NCBI RefSeq assembly: GCF_000633395.1
Contig: NZ_AYMU01000004.1
Coordinates: forward strand, 490,317 to 554,316
Direction: 5' to 3'
From: Pseudomonas sp. PH1b
Lineage (GTDB): Bacteria; Pseudomonadota; Gammaproteobacteria; Pseudomonadales; Pseudomonadaceae
Length of the DNA stretch: 64,000 bases
This document shows positions 36,051 to 45,879 of this stretch, piece after piece. The notes beneath the pieces were generated by a model, which searched no databases, was not told the origin of the DNA, and saw only the letters and a program-made list of their open reading frames with translations. How positions within the stretch are numbered: position 1 is the first letter of the stretch; each line of letters starts with the position of its first letter. The position numbers and the translations under genes were made by a program.

Positions 36051-36428
36051 ATGAACGTAGCGCTAGCTTCAGCCGCTTTCGGTTTGTTTTTTGGACTATC
36101 GAGCAGTTGTTTCGCAGGGGCCCCAGGGACGCAAGGGGTCATCCGTTTTACCGGCAGCATCACGGAAACCAACTGTGCTTCCAACGCGGTCGACACCGGG
36201 CTGAATCTACGCCAGTGTCCCCAAGGCTTGCGTGGCGGAGCGATCGAAATCACCCCCATCAATCCGCAGGTCAGCGTCAAGGGCCTGGATCCTTCCGCAG
36301 TCAAGGTCAAGCTGATTAGCGACAGCGGCCGTCAGGGACGCTACTACGACCAGCACTACGCCTTTGTCGACCAGTCCGGCAAGCCGGTGACCTCTGGCAC
36401 CTACCTGGTCACCTTGAGCGTTCCTTGA
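36051..36428 (+). CDS. Orphan fimbrial-subunit-like secreted protein
   Basis: Length 125 aa with an AAGGAG site nine bases before ATG. After a signal peptide (about 1-22, ending CFAG) the mature protein opens GVIRFTGSITETNCA, the donor-strand-receiving start of type 1 pilin-like domains, with a second Cys in LRQCPQ for the conserved disulfide. It ends in GTYLVTLSVP. It is shorter than normal pilins (about 150-180 aa) and no usher or chaperone gene is nearby. It may be a stand-alone pilin-like secreted protein; function unknown. Confidence 0.7.
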   Translation: MNVALASAAFGLFFGLSSSCFAGAPGTQGVIRFTGSITETNCASNAVDTGLNLRQCPQGLRGGAIEITPINPQVSVKGLDPSAVKVKLISDSGRQGRYYDQHYAFVDQSGKPVTSGTYLVTLSVP

Positions 36429-36484
36429 AAGCCCAGCCCGGCGCAGCCCTTCAGTCAGTAGGCGATCGTCGCTAGCGCAAGGGA

Positions 36485-37378
36485 TCAGGCCGCGACTTTC
36501 GGCGTCGGCCTGAGCACCAGCCACAGCGCCGCGGCGATCAGCGCACCGCCATAGAGGTGCCCCATGGACAAGGGCTCGTCCAGCAGCAGGGCCCCCCACA
36601 ACACGCCGAACGGCGGGATCATGAAGGTCACGGTCATGGAGCGCACCGGGCCGATGGAGGTCAGCAGGCGGAAGTACAGGACGTAGGCAAAGGCGGTGCA
36701 GCCAAGACCCAGGCCCAACAGCGACAGCCAGACATTCCAGCCACCCCAGCTGGCCGGTGGCTGGCTGAGGGCGCTGTAGGCAAACAGTGGCAGCAGGAAC
36801 AGGGTCGCGCCGAGCATGCTGCCCAGGGCCGAGAGGCGGCTGTCGAGGCCTCCGGCCTGGTCCAGCCAGCGTCGGGCGAGGAACCCGGCGAAGCCGTAGC
36901 AGGTGGTGGCCAGCAGGCAGGACAGGGCGCCGACCAGCAGCTCGTGGTCGAACGCCACCGGGCCGGCGCGGCTGAGGATGCCGACGCCGAACAGGCCCAG
37001 GCAGACCCCGGCGATCTTGCTTGGGGTCAGGCGTTCGCTGAAGAACAGTCCGCCGATCAGCACCCCCATCAGCGGCGTGGTGGCATTGAAGATCGCCGAG
37101 TAACCGGCGGGCAGCACCTGGGCCGCCACCGAGTACAGGGTCGCAGGCAGCCCGGAGTTGATCACCCCGAGCAGCAGTACGGTCTTGAACTTGCCATGAA
37201 AGTCCCAGCTCACCCGCATCAGCGCCAGCAGTACCAACAGGCCGACGGCGGCGATCGACACACGGAAGAAGGCGGTGGGCACAGTGCCCAGTTCCGGGGC
37301 AATGATGCGCATGAACAGAAAGCTCGCGCCCCAGATGGCGGCCAGTGACAACAGGCGCAGGAGATCGACAGGTCTCAC
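36485..37378 (-). CDS. EamA/DMT-family transporter
   Basis: Length 297 aa from GTG 37378, supported by AAGGAAAC upstream; no in-frame ATG is better placed. Two EamA repeats; the first begins LLSLAAIWGASFLFMRIIAPELG, a RhaT/YdcZ-like opening, and the second includes IPPFGVLWGALLLDEPLS. The conserved glutamate in the last region and ten helices fit small-metabolite efflux. Convergent with the fimbrial-like gene. Confidence 0.88.
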   Translation of the reverse strand: MRPVDLLRLLSLAAIWGASFLFMRIIAPELGTVPTAFFRVSIAAVGLLVLLALMRVSWDFHGKFKTVLLLGVINSGLPATLYSVAAQVLPAGYSAIFNATTPLMGVLIGGLFFSERLTPSKIAGVCLGLFGVGILSRAGPVAFDHELLVGALSCLLATTCYGFAGFLARRWLDQAGGLDSRLSALGSMLGATLFLLPLFAYSALSQPPASWGGWNVWLSLLGLGLGCTAFAYVLYFRLLTSIGPVRSMTVTFMIPPFGVLWGALLLDEPLSMGHLYGGALIAAALWLVLRPTPKVAA

Positions 37379-37673
37379 GGAAGTTTCCTTGGGTGGCAGG
37401 GCGGGAATCTTGCCCAGCACGACTGGGCATGGCAAACCTTATTGCCCCATGAAACGAAGAAAGTCCGCACCCTGATTCTTGCGTTCGATTCTGTGCAGCG
37501 CTCGATGCTGCCTGTGGTGCGGCCGGGCAGGGCGCAATCAGGCCGACCGGATGAGCCACTGGGCGACCACCGGGTCATTTTACGGCGTACGTTCGATGAC
37601 AAAAATACGCTTCTCCTCAGGTCGTATCAGTGGCTAAGCTCAGGCATCGCAAATTCCCGCAGAGGTCTTCCTT

Positions 37674-39395
37674 ATGTCGCAGTCATGGCCCGCCGCCGAT
37701 ATCGCTCGAATGATCCTCGAGGGTTTCGACGACTACCGCGAGCACTTTCGCCAGATCACCGACGGTGCCCGGCAGCGCTTCGAGCAGGCGCAGTGGCAGG
37801 AAGCGCAGCAGGCCTCGGCGGCACGGATCAACCTCTACGAAGAAAAGGTCGGGGAAACCGTAGCCCGGCTGCACCAGGCCTTCAGCACCGAGCTGCTGAT
37901 GGAGGTCAGCCAGTGGCCTCTGGTGAAGAGTGCCTATATCAGCCTGATCGACCTGCGCTTCGACGATGAGCTCTCCGAGACCTGGTACAACTCGATCTTC
38001 TGCGGGCTGTTCAGCCATGACCTGATCAGCGATGGCTGCATGTTCATCCACACCACCCGGCCCAGCCTGCGTCGGGCCCGGGCTGCGCAGACCCGCAGCT
38101 ACAGGCCCCAGGGCGATCTTTCGGCGACCCTCGCCCAGGTGTTTGCCGACTACCGATTCAGCGAGGATTACGCCGACCTGGCGGGCGACCTGCGACGCCT
38201 TGAAGCGCAGCTGCGGGAGAACCTGCCGGACTGGGTATGCAAAGACCCGGAGCTGACCCTGGAGCTGTTTTCCTCGGTGCTCTATCGCAACAAGGGGGCC
38301 TACCTGGTGGGGCGCATCTTCACCCATGAAGAGCAGTGGCCCCTGGTGATTCCGTTGCTGCACCGCGAAGGCCGGGGCATCCAGATCGATGCACTGATCA
38401 CCGATGAAGCCGATGTCTCGATCATCTTCTCCTTCACCCGCTCCTATTTCATGGTGGACGTGCCGGTGCCGGCGGAGTTCATCGGCTTCCTCAAGCGCAT
38501 CCTGCCGGGCAAGCACATTGCCGAGCTGTACACCTCGATCGGTTTCTACAAGCACGGCAAGTCGGAGTTCTACCGTGCCCTGATCAACCACCTGGCCAAC
38601 ACCGACGACCGCTTCATCATGGCCCCCGGGGTGCGCGGCATGGTCATGAGCGTATTCACCCTGCCGGGCTTCAACACCGTGTTCAAGATCATCAAGGACC
38701 GCTTCTCGCCGTCGAAGAACGTCGACCGGGCCACGGTGATCGAGAAGTACCGGCTGGTGAAAAGCGTCGATCGGGTCGGGCGCATGGCCGACACCCAGGA
38801 GTTCGCCGACTTCCGTTTCCCCCTGAGCAAGTTCGATCCGGCATGCCTCGAGGAACTGCTGGAGGTGGCGCCGTCCACGGTGGCCGTGGACGGCGAGACG
38901 GTGCTGATCCGCCACTGCTGGACCGAGCGGCGCATGACCCCGCTCAACCTCTACCTGGAACATGCCAACGAGGCCCAGGTGCGCGAGGCCCTGGAGGATT
39001 ACGGCCTGGCGATCAAGCAACTGGCGGCGGCCAACATCTTCCCTGGCGACATGCTGCTGAAGAACTTCGGCGTGACCCGACATGGCCGCGTGGTGTTCTA
39101 CGACTACGACGAAATCTGCTTTTTGACCGAGGCCAACTTCCGCCGCATTCCGGCACCACGTACGCCGGAAGACGAGATGGCTTCCGAGCCCTGGTATTCC
39201 ATCGGTCCCCACGATGTGTTCCCCGAGGAGTTCCCGCCGTTCCTGTTCGCCGACGCCGGCCAGCGCCGGCTGTTCGACCAGTTGCATGGCGAGCTGTACA
39301 ACGCCGACTACTGGAAGGGCCTGCAGGACGCCATCCGCGCCGGCAAGATCATCGACGTCTTCCCTTACCGGCGCAAAGGCCTGGAAGACGAGTGA
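37674..39395 (+). CDS. aceK: Isocitrate dehydrogenase kinase/phosphatase
   Basis: Length 573 aa, the family norm. Motifs include [26 protein letters not shown] (ATP-binding loop), [10 protein letters not shown] carrying the catalytic aspartate, and [14 protein letters not shown] [23 protein letters not shown]. AceK phosphorylates and dephosphorylates isocitrate dehydrogenase, switching carbon between the TCA cycle and the glyoxylate shunt. Here it is not beside aceA or aceB, as is usual in Pseudomonas. A REP pair follows the stop by five bases. Confidence 0.97.
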   Translation: MSQSWPAADIARMILEGFDDYREHFRQITDGARQRFEQAQWQEAQQASAARINLYEEKVGETVARLHQAFSTELLMEVSQWPLVKSAYISLIDLRFDDELSETWYNSIFCGLFSHDLISDGCMFIHTTRPSLRRARAAQTRSYRPQGDLSATLAQVFADYRFSEDYADLAGDLRRLEAQLRENLPDWVCKDPELTLELFSSVLYRNKGAYLVGRIFTHEEQWPLVIPLLHREGRGIQIDALITDEADVSIIFSFTRSYFMVDVPVPAEFIGFLKRILPGKHIAELYTSIGFYKHGKSEFYRALINHLANTDDRFIMAPGVRGMVMSVFTLPGFNTVFKIIKDRFSPSKNVDRATVIEKYRLVKSVDRVGRMADTQEFADFRFPLSKFDPACLEELLEVAPSTVAVDGETVLIRHCWTERRMTPLNLYLEHANEAQVREALEDYGLAIKQLAAANIFPGDMLLKNFGVTRHGRVVFYDYDEICFLTEANFRRIPAPRTPEDEMASEPWYSIGPHDVFPEEFPPFLFADAGQRRLFDQLHGELYNADYWKGLQDAIRAGKIIDVFPYRRKGLEDE

Positions 39396-39399
39396 CGGT

Positions 39400-39463
39400 G
39401 TAGGAGCCGGCTTGCCGGCGAAGGCATCCTCACTGGCCCCTTCGCCGGCAAGCCGGCTCCTAC
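39400..39463. repeat. Perfect REP inverted pair after aceK
   Basis: GTAGGAGCCGGCTTGCCGGCGAAGG at 39400-39424 is the exact reverse complement of 39439-39463, around a 14-base loop. A 25-bp perfect stem so close to the aceK stop should protect or end the aceK transcript and separate it from hrpA 43 bp downstream. Confidence 0.95.
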
Positions 39464-39506
39464 GTATTGTCTGCGCTTTTCTGCGACAATCGCGCCCTGC
39501 CTACAT

Positions 39507-42500
39507 ATGACGACTTTTGCGTACCTGATGACTTCCGAATCGCCTGCAATTGACCAGCTGTTGAAAAACCTCGATCAAGCCATGCTGGCCGACCGTCACC
39601 GGTTGCGCCGGCAACTGCTCGAACTGCGCAAGAAACCCGACGAGGCCAAGCTGGCCCAGTGGCTGGAGCGGATGCAGGCTTCCTGCAACCTGGTCACTGC
39701 GCGCCGCGAGAGCGTGCCGCCGATTCGCTATGACGACAGCCTGCCGATCGCCGCCAAGCGCGACGAAATCAAGGCAGCGCTGCTCAAGCATCAGGTGCTG
39801 ATCATTGCCGGCGAGACCGGCTCGGGCAAGACCACCCAGTTGCCGAAGATCTGCCTGGAAATCGGTCGCGGCCAGCACGGCCTGATCGGTCATACCCAGC
39901 CCCGGCGGATCGCTGCCCGCAGCGTGGCCAGCCGGGTCGCCGAAGAGCTGGCCACGCCCCTGGGGAGCCTGGTGGGTTATCAGGTGCGCTTCGAGGACCA
40001 GAGCGATTCCAGCACCCTGATCAAGCTGATGACCGACGGCATCCTGCTGGCGGAAACCCAGAACGACCGCTACCTGGAACGCTACGATACGATCATCGTC
40101 GACGAGGCCCACGAGCGCAGCCTGAACATCGACTTCCTCCTCGGCTACCTGAAGACCCTGCTGCCGCGGCGCCCTGATCTCAAGGTCATCATCACCTCGG
40201 CCACCATCGATCTGGAGCGTTTTTCCAAGCACTTCGACGATGCGCCGATCGTCGAGGTGTCCGGGCGCACCTTCCCGGTGGAAACCTGGTACCGCCCGCT
40301 GACCCTGGAGCAGGACGAAGAAGGCAACCGGGTCGAGGACGACTTGACCGTGGACCAGGCGATCCTCGCCACCCTGGACGAGATCGCTGCCCATGAGCGC
40401 AGCGAGCGCCGCAGTCCGGGGGATGTGCTGGTGTTCCTGCCGGGGGAGCGGGAGATCCGCGACGCCGCCGAGATGCTGCGCAAGGCCCAGCTCAAGCACA
40501 CCGAGATCCTGCCGCTGTACGCGCGCCTGTCGCCGGCGGAACAGCAGCGGATCTTCCAGTCGCACCCCGGCCGCCGGGTGGTGCTGGCGACCAACGTCGC
40601 CGAGACCTCGCTGACCGTACCGGGGATCCGCTACGTGATCGACAGCGGCACCGCGCGCATTAGCCGCTACAGCTACCGGGCCAAGGTCCAGCGCCTGCCC
40701 ATCGAGGCGATTTCCCAGGCCAGCGCCAACCAGCGCAAGGGTCGTTGCGGCCGGGTCGAGCCGGGGATCTGCGTGCGCTTGTACAGCGAGGAAGATTTCC
40801 TCGGCCGGCCGGAGTTCACCGATCCGGAGATCCTGCGTACCAACCTGGCGGCGGTGATCCTGCAGATGCTGCACCTGCGCCTGGGTGAAATCACCGCATT
40901 TCCCTTTATCGAGCCGCCGGATGGCAAGGCCATCAGCGACGGTTTCAACCTGCTGCAGGAGCTTTCGGCGGTCGACCGCAACAGCCAGCTGACCCCACTG
41001 GGCCGGCAACTGGCGCGGCTGCCGGTGGACCCGCGCATGGGCCGCATGCTGCTGGAAGCGGCCAGGCTCGGCAGCCTCCAGGAAGTGCTGATCGTTGCCA
41101 GTGCGATGTCGATCCAGGACCCTCGCGAGCGACCGCCGGAGCGTCAGCAAGCGGCTGACCAGGCCCACGCCCAGTGGAAGGACGTGGACTCGGATTTCGC
41201 CGGGCTGGTCAACCTGTGGCGCGGCTTCGAAGAACAGCGCCAGGCCCTGACGGCGAGCCCGCTGCGCAACTGGTGTCGGAAGAATTTCCTCAACTACCTG
41301 CGCCTGCGCGAGTGGCGTGACTCCCACCGCCAATTGAGCCTGATCTGCCGGGATATGCAGCTGAGCCTCAACAAGGAGCCGGCGGACTACCCGAAACTGC
41401 ACAAGGCGGTGCTGGTGGGGCTGCTGAGCCAGATCGGCCAGAAGACCGAGGACGGCGACTACCTCGGTGCCCGCCAGCGACGCTTCTGGATCCACCCGTC
41501 CTCGGGCCTGGGCAAGAAGCGCCCGCAATGGTTGATGACCGCCGAACTGGTGGAGACCACCAAGCTCTATGCGCGCATGGTGGCCAAGATCGAACCGGAC
41601 TGGATCGAGCCCCTGGCCGGGCACCTGATCAAGAAGAACCACTTCGAACCCCATTGGGAGAAGAAGCGCGGCCAGGTGGTGGCCTACGAGCAGATCACCT
41701 TGTTCGGCCTGATCGTGGTCGGCCGGCGGCCGGTGCATTACGGCCCGGTGGACCCGGTGGTGTCGCGTGAGCTGTTTATCCGCGAGGCCCTGGTGCGTGG
41801 CGAGATCCAGTCCAAGGCCAAATGCCTGAGCGCCAATACCCAACTGCTGGAGCAGCTCGACGCCCTGGAGGCCAAGGCCCGGCGCCGGGACATCCTGGCG
41901 GACGAGGAAACCCTGTTCGCCTTCTACGACGAGCGCCTGCCGGCGGAGATCCACCAGACCGCGACCTTCGATAGCTGGTACCGGGTGCACAGCCAGAAGA
42001 ATCCGCAACTGCTGATCATGCGCGAGGAAGATGTGCTGGCTCGCGAAGCCAGCGAGGTCACCGCCAAGCAGTATCCGGACACCCTGCACATCGGTGACCT
42101 GGAACTGGCCCTGAGTTACCACTTCGAACCCAACCACCCCCGTGACGGCGTGACCCTGCGAGTGCCGGCGCCGCTGTTGCCGGCCCTGCCGGCCGAGCGC
42201 CTGGAATGGCTGGTGCCGGGGCTGCTCGAGGCCAAGTGCATTGCCCTGGTGCGCAACCTGCCCAAGGCCCTGCGCAAGAACTTCGTGCCGGTGCCGGACT
42301 TCGTCAAGGCCGCCTTGCAGCGCATGACCTTCGCCGAGGGTTCCTTGCCCCAGGCCCTGGGGCGCGAGCTGCTGCGCATGACCGGTGCGCGGGTCAGCGA
42401 CGAGGCCTGGAGCGAAGCCGAACAACAGGTGGAAAGCCACCTGCGGATGAACCTGGAAATCGTCGACGCCCAAGGCAAGTTCCTCGGTGAAGGCCGCGAC

Positions 42501-43439
42501 CTGGCCGAGCTGACCGCGCGCTTTGCCGAAGCCAGCCAGGCAGCCCTGGCGGTGCCGCAGACCGCCAAGAGCCAGCAGCCGGTGGAAGCCAAGGTGTTCG
42601 CCGCAGTGGCGGAGAAGACCCAGCAGAAGATCGCCGGACTGTCGATGACGGTGTACCCGGCCCTGGTGGAAGAGGCGGGGACGGTCAAGGAAGGGCGCTT
42701 CTCCACCGCTGCCGAAGCCGAGTTCCAGCACCGCCGGGCCTTGCAGCGCCTGCTGTTGCAGCAACTGGCCGAGCCGGCCAAGTTCCTGCGGGGCAAGTTG
42801 CCTGGGCTCACCGAACTGGGCCTGCTGTACCGCGAGCTGGGCCGGGTCGATGGGCTGGTGGAGGACATCCTCCTGGCCAGCCTCGACACTTGCATCCTCG
42901 ACGGCGAAGCCACGTTGCCCCGGGACGGCGCCGGACTGGCGTCCCTGGCCGAGCGCAAGCGCGGTGCTTGGACCGAACATGCCGAACGCCTGGCACGCCT
43001 GACCCTGGAGATCCTCAAGCTCTGGCACGGCCTGCAGAAACGCTTCAAAGGCAAGATCGACCTGGCTCAGGCCGTGGCCCTCAACGACATCAAGTCCCAG
43101 CTCAGCCACCTGGTGTATCCGGGCTTCGTCCGCGAAACCCCGGCCTTGTGGCTCAAGGAAGTGCCCCGTTACCTCAAGGCGGTAGAGCAGCGTTTCGAGA
43201 AACTTGGCAGCCAGGTGCAGAAGGACCGGGTCTGGAGCAGCGAGCTGAGCAACCTCTGGAACCAGTACCAGGCCCGCGCCCAGAAGCATGCCCAGGAAGG
43301 CAAGCGCGATCCCCAGTTGGAGCTGTACCGCTGGTGGCTGGAGGAGTACCGGGTGTCGCTGTTTGCCCAGCAGCTGGGGACCAAGGTGCCGATCTCCGAC
43401 AAGCGCCTGAGCAAGCAGTGGAGTCAGGTCGAGGCCTGA
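39507..43439 (+). CDS. hrpA: ATP-dependent RNA helicase HrpA
   Basis: Length 1310 aa, like E. coli HrpA. The start may be ATG 39507 or ATG 39528. Motif I is GETGSGKT (102-109), motif II DEAH (199-202), motif III SAT, motif V NVAETSLTV, motif VI QRKGRCGR. These are followed by HA2, OB-fold and the long C-terminal DUF3418 region typical of bacterial HrpA. DEAH helicases of this kind act on mRNA and on stalled ribosomes in the cytoplasm. A tandem REP array follows. Confidence 0.97.
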   Translation: MTTFAYLMTSESPAIDQLLKNLDQAMLADRHRLRRQLLELRKKPDEAKLAQWLERMQASCNLVTARRESVPPIRYDDSLPIAAKRDEIKAALLKHQVLIIAGETGSGKTTQLPKICLEIGRGQHGLIGHTQPRRIAARSVASRVAEELATPLGSLVGYQVRFEDQSDSSTLIKLMTDGILLAETQNDRYLERYDTIIVDEAHERSLNIDFLLGYLKTLLPRRPDLKVIITSATIDLERFSKHFDDAPIVEVSGRTFPVETWYRPLTLEQDEEGNRVEDDLTVDQAILATLDEIAAHERSERRSPGDVLVFLPGEREIRDAAEMLRKAQLKHTEILPLYARLSPAEQQRIFQSHPGRRVVLATNVAETSLTVPGIRYVIDSGTARISRYSYRAKVQRLPIEAISQASANQRKGRCGRVEPGICVRLYSEEDFLGRPEFTDPEILRTNLAAVILQMLHLRLGEITAFPFIEPPDGKAISDGFNLLQELSAVDRNSQLTPLGRQLARLPVDPRMGRMLLEAARLGSLQEVLIVASAMSIQDPRERPPERQQAADQAHAQWKDVDSDFAGLVNLWRGFEEQRQALTASPLRNWCRKNFLNYLRLREWRDSHRQLSLICRDMQLSLNKEPADYPKLHKAVLVGLLSQIGQKTEDGDYLGARQRRFWIHPSSGLGKKRPQWLMTAELVETTKLYARMVAKIEPDWIEPLAGHLIKKNHFEPHWEKKRGQVVAYEQITLFGLIVVGRRPVHYGPVDPVVSRELFIREALVRGEIQSKAKCLSANTQLLEQLDALEAKARRRDILADEETLFAFYDERLPAEIHQTATFDSWYRVHSQKNPQLLIMREEDVLAREASEVTAKQYPDTLHIGDLELALSYHFEPNHPRDGVTLRVPAPLLPALPAERLEWLVPGLLEAKCIALVRNLPKALRKNFVPVPDFVKAALQRMTFAEGSLPQALGRELLRMTGARVSDEAWSEAEQQVESHLRMNLEIVDAQGKFLGEGRDLAELTARFAEASQAALAVPQTAKSQQPVEAKVFAAVAEKTQQKIAGLSMTVYPALVEEAGTVKEGRFSTAAEAEFQHRRALQRLLLQQLAEPAKFLRGKLPGLTELGLLYRELGRVDGLVEDILLASLDTCILDGEATLPRDGAGLASLAERKRGAWTEHAERLARLTLEILKLWHGLQKRFKGKIDLAQAVALNDIKSQLSHLVYPGFVRETPALWLKEVPRYLKAVEQRFEKLGSQVQKDRVWSSELSNLWNQYQARAQKHAQEGKRDPQLELYRWWLEEYRVSLFAQQLGTKVPISDKRLSKQWSQVEA

Positions 43440-43450
43440 GCCAACCCCCC

Positions 43451-43844
43451 GTAGGAGCTGGCTTGCCAGCGAAGGCGCCATCAAGGGCACTGCAAGGCTC
43501 AAGGCCTGGTTCGCCGGCAAGCCGGCTCCTACAGAGATATCGCGATACGCCTCCGTAGGAGCTGGCTTGCCAGCGAAGGCGCCATCAAGGGCAATGCAAG
43601 GCTCAAGGCCCGGTTCGCCGGCAAGCCGGCTCCTACAGAGATATCGCGATCCGCCCCCGTAGGAGCTGGCTTGCCAGCGAAGGCGCCACCAAGGGCACTG
43701 CAAGGTTCAATGCCCGGTTCGCCGGCAAGCCGGCTCCTACAGAGATATCGCGGTACGCCCCCGTAGGAGCTGGCTTGCCAGCGAAGGCGCCACCAAGGGC
43801 AATGCAAGGCTCAAGGCCCGGTTCGCCGGCAAGCCGGCTCCTAC
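43451..43844. repeat. Tandem BIME array, four units of 104 bp
   Basis: GTAGGAGCTGGCTTGCCAGCGAAGG begins at 43451, 43555, 43659 and 43763, an exact 104-bp period. Each unit has REP, a spacer (CGCCA-CAAGGGCA-TGCAAGG), an inverted REP (TTCGCCGGCAAGCCGGCTCCTAC) and a short linker AGAGATATCGCG-TACGC. REP arm sequences differ between left and right copies (CTGGCTTGCCAG versus CCGGCTTGCCGG). The last unit lacks the linker. Confidence 0.96.
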
Positions 43845-43972
43845 ACGTCAACTCCGTCGATCTTGCAATTGCGGCGAAATATCGGAGGTTATGGCAAACT
43901 CCGCCGTCATAAATGCCGGCCCCGGTTTTCTGCAGCGCAGGCAGCCCGGGCGGATCCGAATAAAGCGAAGCC

Positions 43973-44002
43973 AGGAACTGTCCCGCCAGCGGGGCAGTTC
44001 CT
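43973..44002 (+). promoter_or_regulatory. Strong hairpin in the leader of the KASIII-like gene
   Basis: AGGAACTGTCCC pairs with GGGGCAGTTCCT (12 bp with one U-G pair; further GC can extend it) around GCCAGC. Only TTT follows, so it may be an attenuator-like or processing structure, 58 bp before the GTG start. Confidence 0.5.
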
Positions 44003-44009
44003 TTACGGT

Positions 44010-44027
44010 TTGGCACGGCGGTGCCAA
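44010..44027. promoter_or_regulatory. Palindrome TTGGCAC-GGCG-GTGCCAA, candidate operator
   Basis: A perfect 7-bp inverted repeat with a four-base centre lies 33 bp upstream of the KASIII-like start. Symmetric sites of this size are typical for dimeric regulators. It is not the PsrA consensus, so the regulator is unknown. It could equally be an RNA hairpin. Confidence 0.45.
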
Positions 44028-44060
44028 TACCTTCTGCCTCAACACACTAGAGGAACGACC

Positions 44061-45182
44061 GTGCATAACGTCGTCATCAGCGGCACCGGCCTGTTTACCC
44101 CGGCCAACAGCATCTCCAACGAAGAGCTGGTGGAGTCTTTCAACACTTACGTCCACCAGTTCAACCGCGACAACGCCGCCGCCATCGAGCGTGGCGAAGT
44201 GCAGGCCCTGACCGAATCCAACGCTGCGTTCATCGAGAAGGCCTCAGGCATCAAGAGCCGCTTCGTGATGGACAAGGACGGCATCCTCGACCCGCAACGC
44301 ATGGCCCCGCGCCTGCCGGAGCGCTCCAACGACGAATGGTCGGTGCTGTGCCAGATGGCCGTCGCTGCCGCCGAGCAGGCCTTGCAACGGGCCGGCAAGA
44401 CCGCCGCTGACATCGACGGGGTGATCGTCGCCTGCTCCAACCTGCAGCGCGCCTACCCGGCCATCGCCATCGAAGTCCAGGCCGCACTGGGCATCCAGGG
44501 CTTCGGCTTCGACATGAACGTGGCCTGCTCCTCGGCGACCTTCGGCATCCAGGCCGCCGCCAACAGCGTGCAGTTGGGCCAGGCCCGGGCGATCCTGATG
44601 GTCAACCCGGAAGTCTGCACCGGCCACCTGAACTTCCGTGACCGCGACAGCCACTTCATCTTCGGCGACGCTGCCACCGCGGTGATCATCGAGCGCGCCG
44701 ACCTGGCCACCTCCAAGCATCAGTTCGACATCGTCAGCACCAAGCTGCTGACCCAGTTCTCCAACAACATCCGCAACAACTTCGGCTTCCTCAACCGCAC
44801 GGCGGAAGAGGGCATCGGTGCGCCGGACAAGCTGTTCGTCCAGGAAGGCCGCAAGGTGTTCCGTGACGTGTGCCCGATGGTGGCGGAACTGATCGCCGCG
44901 CACCTGGAAGAGAACCAGCTCAACGTCGGCGACGTGAAGCGCTTCTGGCTGCACCAGGCCAACCTCAGCATGAACCACCTGATCGTCAAGAAGCTCCTGG
45001 GCCGCGAAGCCTCGGTGGAAGAGGCCCCGGTGATTCTCGACACCTACGCCAACACCAGCTCGGCGGGCTCGGTGATTGCCTTCCACAAGTACCAGGACGA
45101 TCTGTCCAGCGGTGCCCTGGCGGTGCTTAGTTCCTTCGGCGCGGGTTATTCGATCGGCAGCGTTCTTCTGCGCAAACGTTGA
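44061..45182 (+). CDS. 3-oxoacyl-ACP synthase III-like condensing enzyme (PA3286-type)
   Basis: Length 373 aa from GTG 44061 with AGAGGAA upstream; longer reading upstream crosses the hairpins. The Cys-His-Asn triad is Cys156 (NVACSSATFG), His298 (FWLHQAN) and Asn331 (TYANTSSAG). It is longer than FabH (about 317-330 aa). In P. aeruginosa PA3286, followed by a sigma factor gene (PA3285) and later by oprO/oprP, has the same neighbourhood (from memory) and was linked to routing beta-oxidation intermediates into fatty-acid synthesis. That role is carried over here by inference. Confidence 0.88.
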   Translation: MHNVVISGTGLFTPANSISNEELVESFNTYVHQFNRDNAAAIERGEVQALTESNAAFIEKASGIKSRFVMDKDGILDPQRMAPRLPERSNDEWSVLCQMAVAAAEQALQRAGKTAADIDGVIVACSNLQRAYPAIAIEVQAALGIQGFGFDMNVACSSATFGIQAAANSVQLGQARAILMVNPEVCTGHLNFRDRDSHFIFGDAATAVIIERADLATSKHQFDIVSTKLLTQFSNNIRNNFGFLNRTAEEGIGAPDKLFVQEGRKVFRDVCPMVAELIAAHLEENQLNVGDVKRFWLHQANLSMNHLIVKKLLGREASVEEAPVILDTYANTSSAGSVIAFHKYQDDLSSGALAVLSSFGAGYSIGSVLLRKR

Positions 45183-45264
45183 TCTAGGCTGAGGCGGAGT
45201 GTGGCGCGAGGGAGCATTGGCGCGTCACACCCCACTCAAACCCGCATGATTGAACGAGGCATGA

Positions 45265-45879
45265 ATGGCCGCTGCTGATGACACGCAACTGCTAGAGCGC
45301 CTTTTGGCGGGCGAACAGAAGGCTTACAAGGAACTGGTCACGCGCTACCAGAGCGCCATGCGCGCGGTGGCCTACGCCATTGTCGGCAATCGCCACGCCG
45401 ACGAAGTGGTGCAGGATGCCTGGCTCTCGGTGGTGCGCAACCTCTCGGGTTTCCAGGGGCGCTCCAGCCTCAAGACCTGGCTGCTGACCATCACGGCCAA
45501 CGCGGCCAAGGGCCGCTACAAGCAGAATCGCCGGGAAGTCCTGCTCGATGACCTGCCTTCGCCTCACGGCACCGTTGGTGATGAGCGTTTCTCCTCCAGC
45601 GACGGCCACTGGCTGGTGGCGCCCTTCGCCTGGCACGAGGACACTCCCGAAGCCCTGCTGACCGAAGCCGAGCTGCGTGACTGCCTGGAGCACACCCTGC
45701 TCAGCCTGTCGGAGCTGCAAAGCAGCGTGTTGCTGCTGCGTGAGCGCCAGGGCCTGGAGCTGGAAGAAATCTGTAATCTTTTGGGGCTCACGCTCTCCAA
45801 TGTCCGGGTGCTGTTGCACCGGGCGCGCTTGAAAGTCTTCGCCACCGTGGAGCATTTTGAGGAAACCGGCCAATGCTGA
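45265..45879 (+). CDS. ECF-type RNA polymerase sigma factor
   Basis: Length 204 aa from ATG 45265 (GAGGC upstream; an ATG at 45261 is out of frame). Region 2 is RAVAYAIVGNRHADEVVQDAWLSVVRN, with FQGRSSLKTWLLTITANAAKGRYK; region 4 is LLSLSELQSSVLLLRERQGLELEEICNLLGLTLSNVRVLLHRAR. A non-conserved 40-residue linker joins them. It overlaps the zinc-finger anti-sigma gene by seven bases and would be held inactive by it. Confidence 0.93.
   Translation: MAAADDTQLLERLLAGEQKAYKELVTRYQSAMRAVAYAIVGNRHADEVVQDAWLSVVRNLSGFQGRSSLKTWLLTITANAAKGRYKQNRREVLLDDLPSPHGTVGDERFSSSDGHWLVAPFAWHEDTPEALLTEAELRDCLEHTLLSLSELQSSVLLLRERQGLELEEICNLLGLTLSNVRVLLHRARLKVFATVEHFEETGQC

Noticed and set aside
39501..43703. A 1400-codon open frame on the minus strand opposite hrpA and the REP array
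   Set aside because: It is a by-product of GC-rich codon bias in hrpA, has no domain signature, and runs through the REP repeats.
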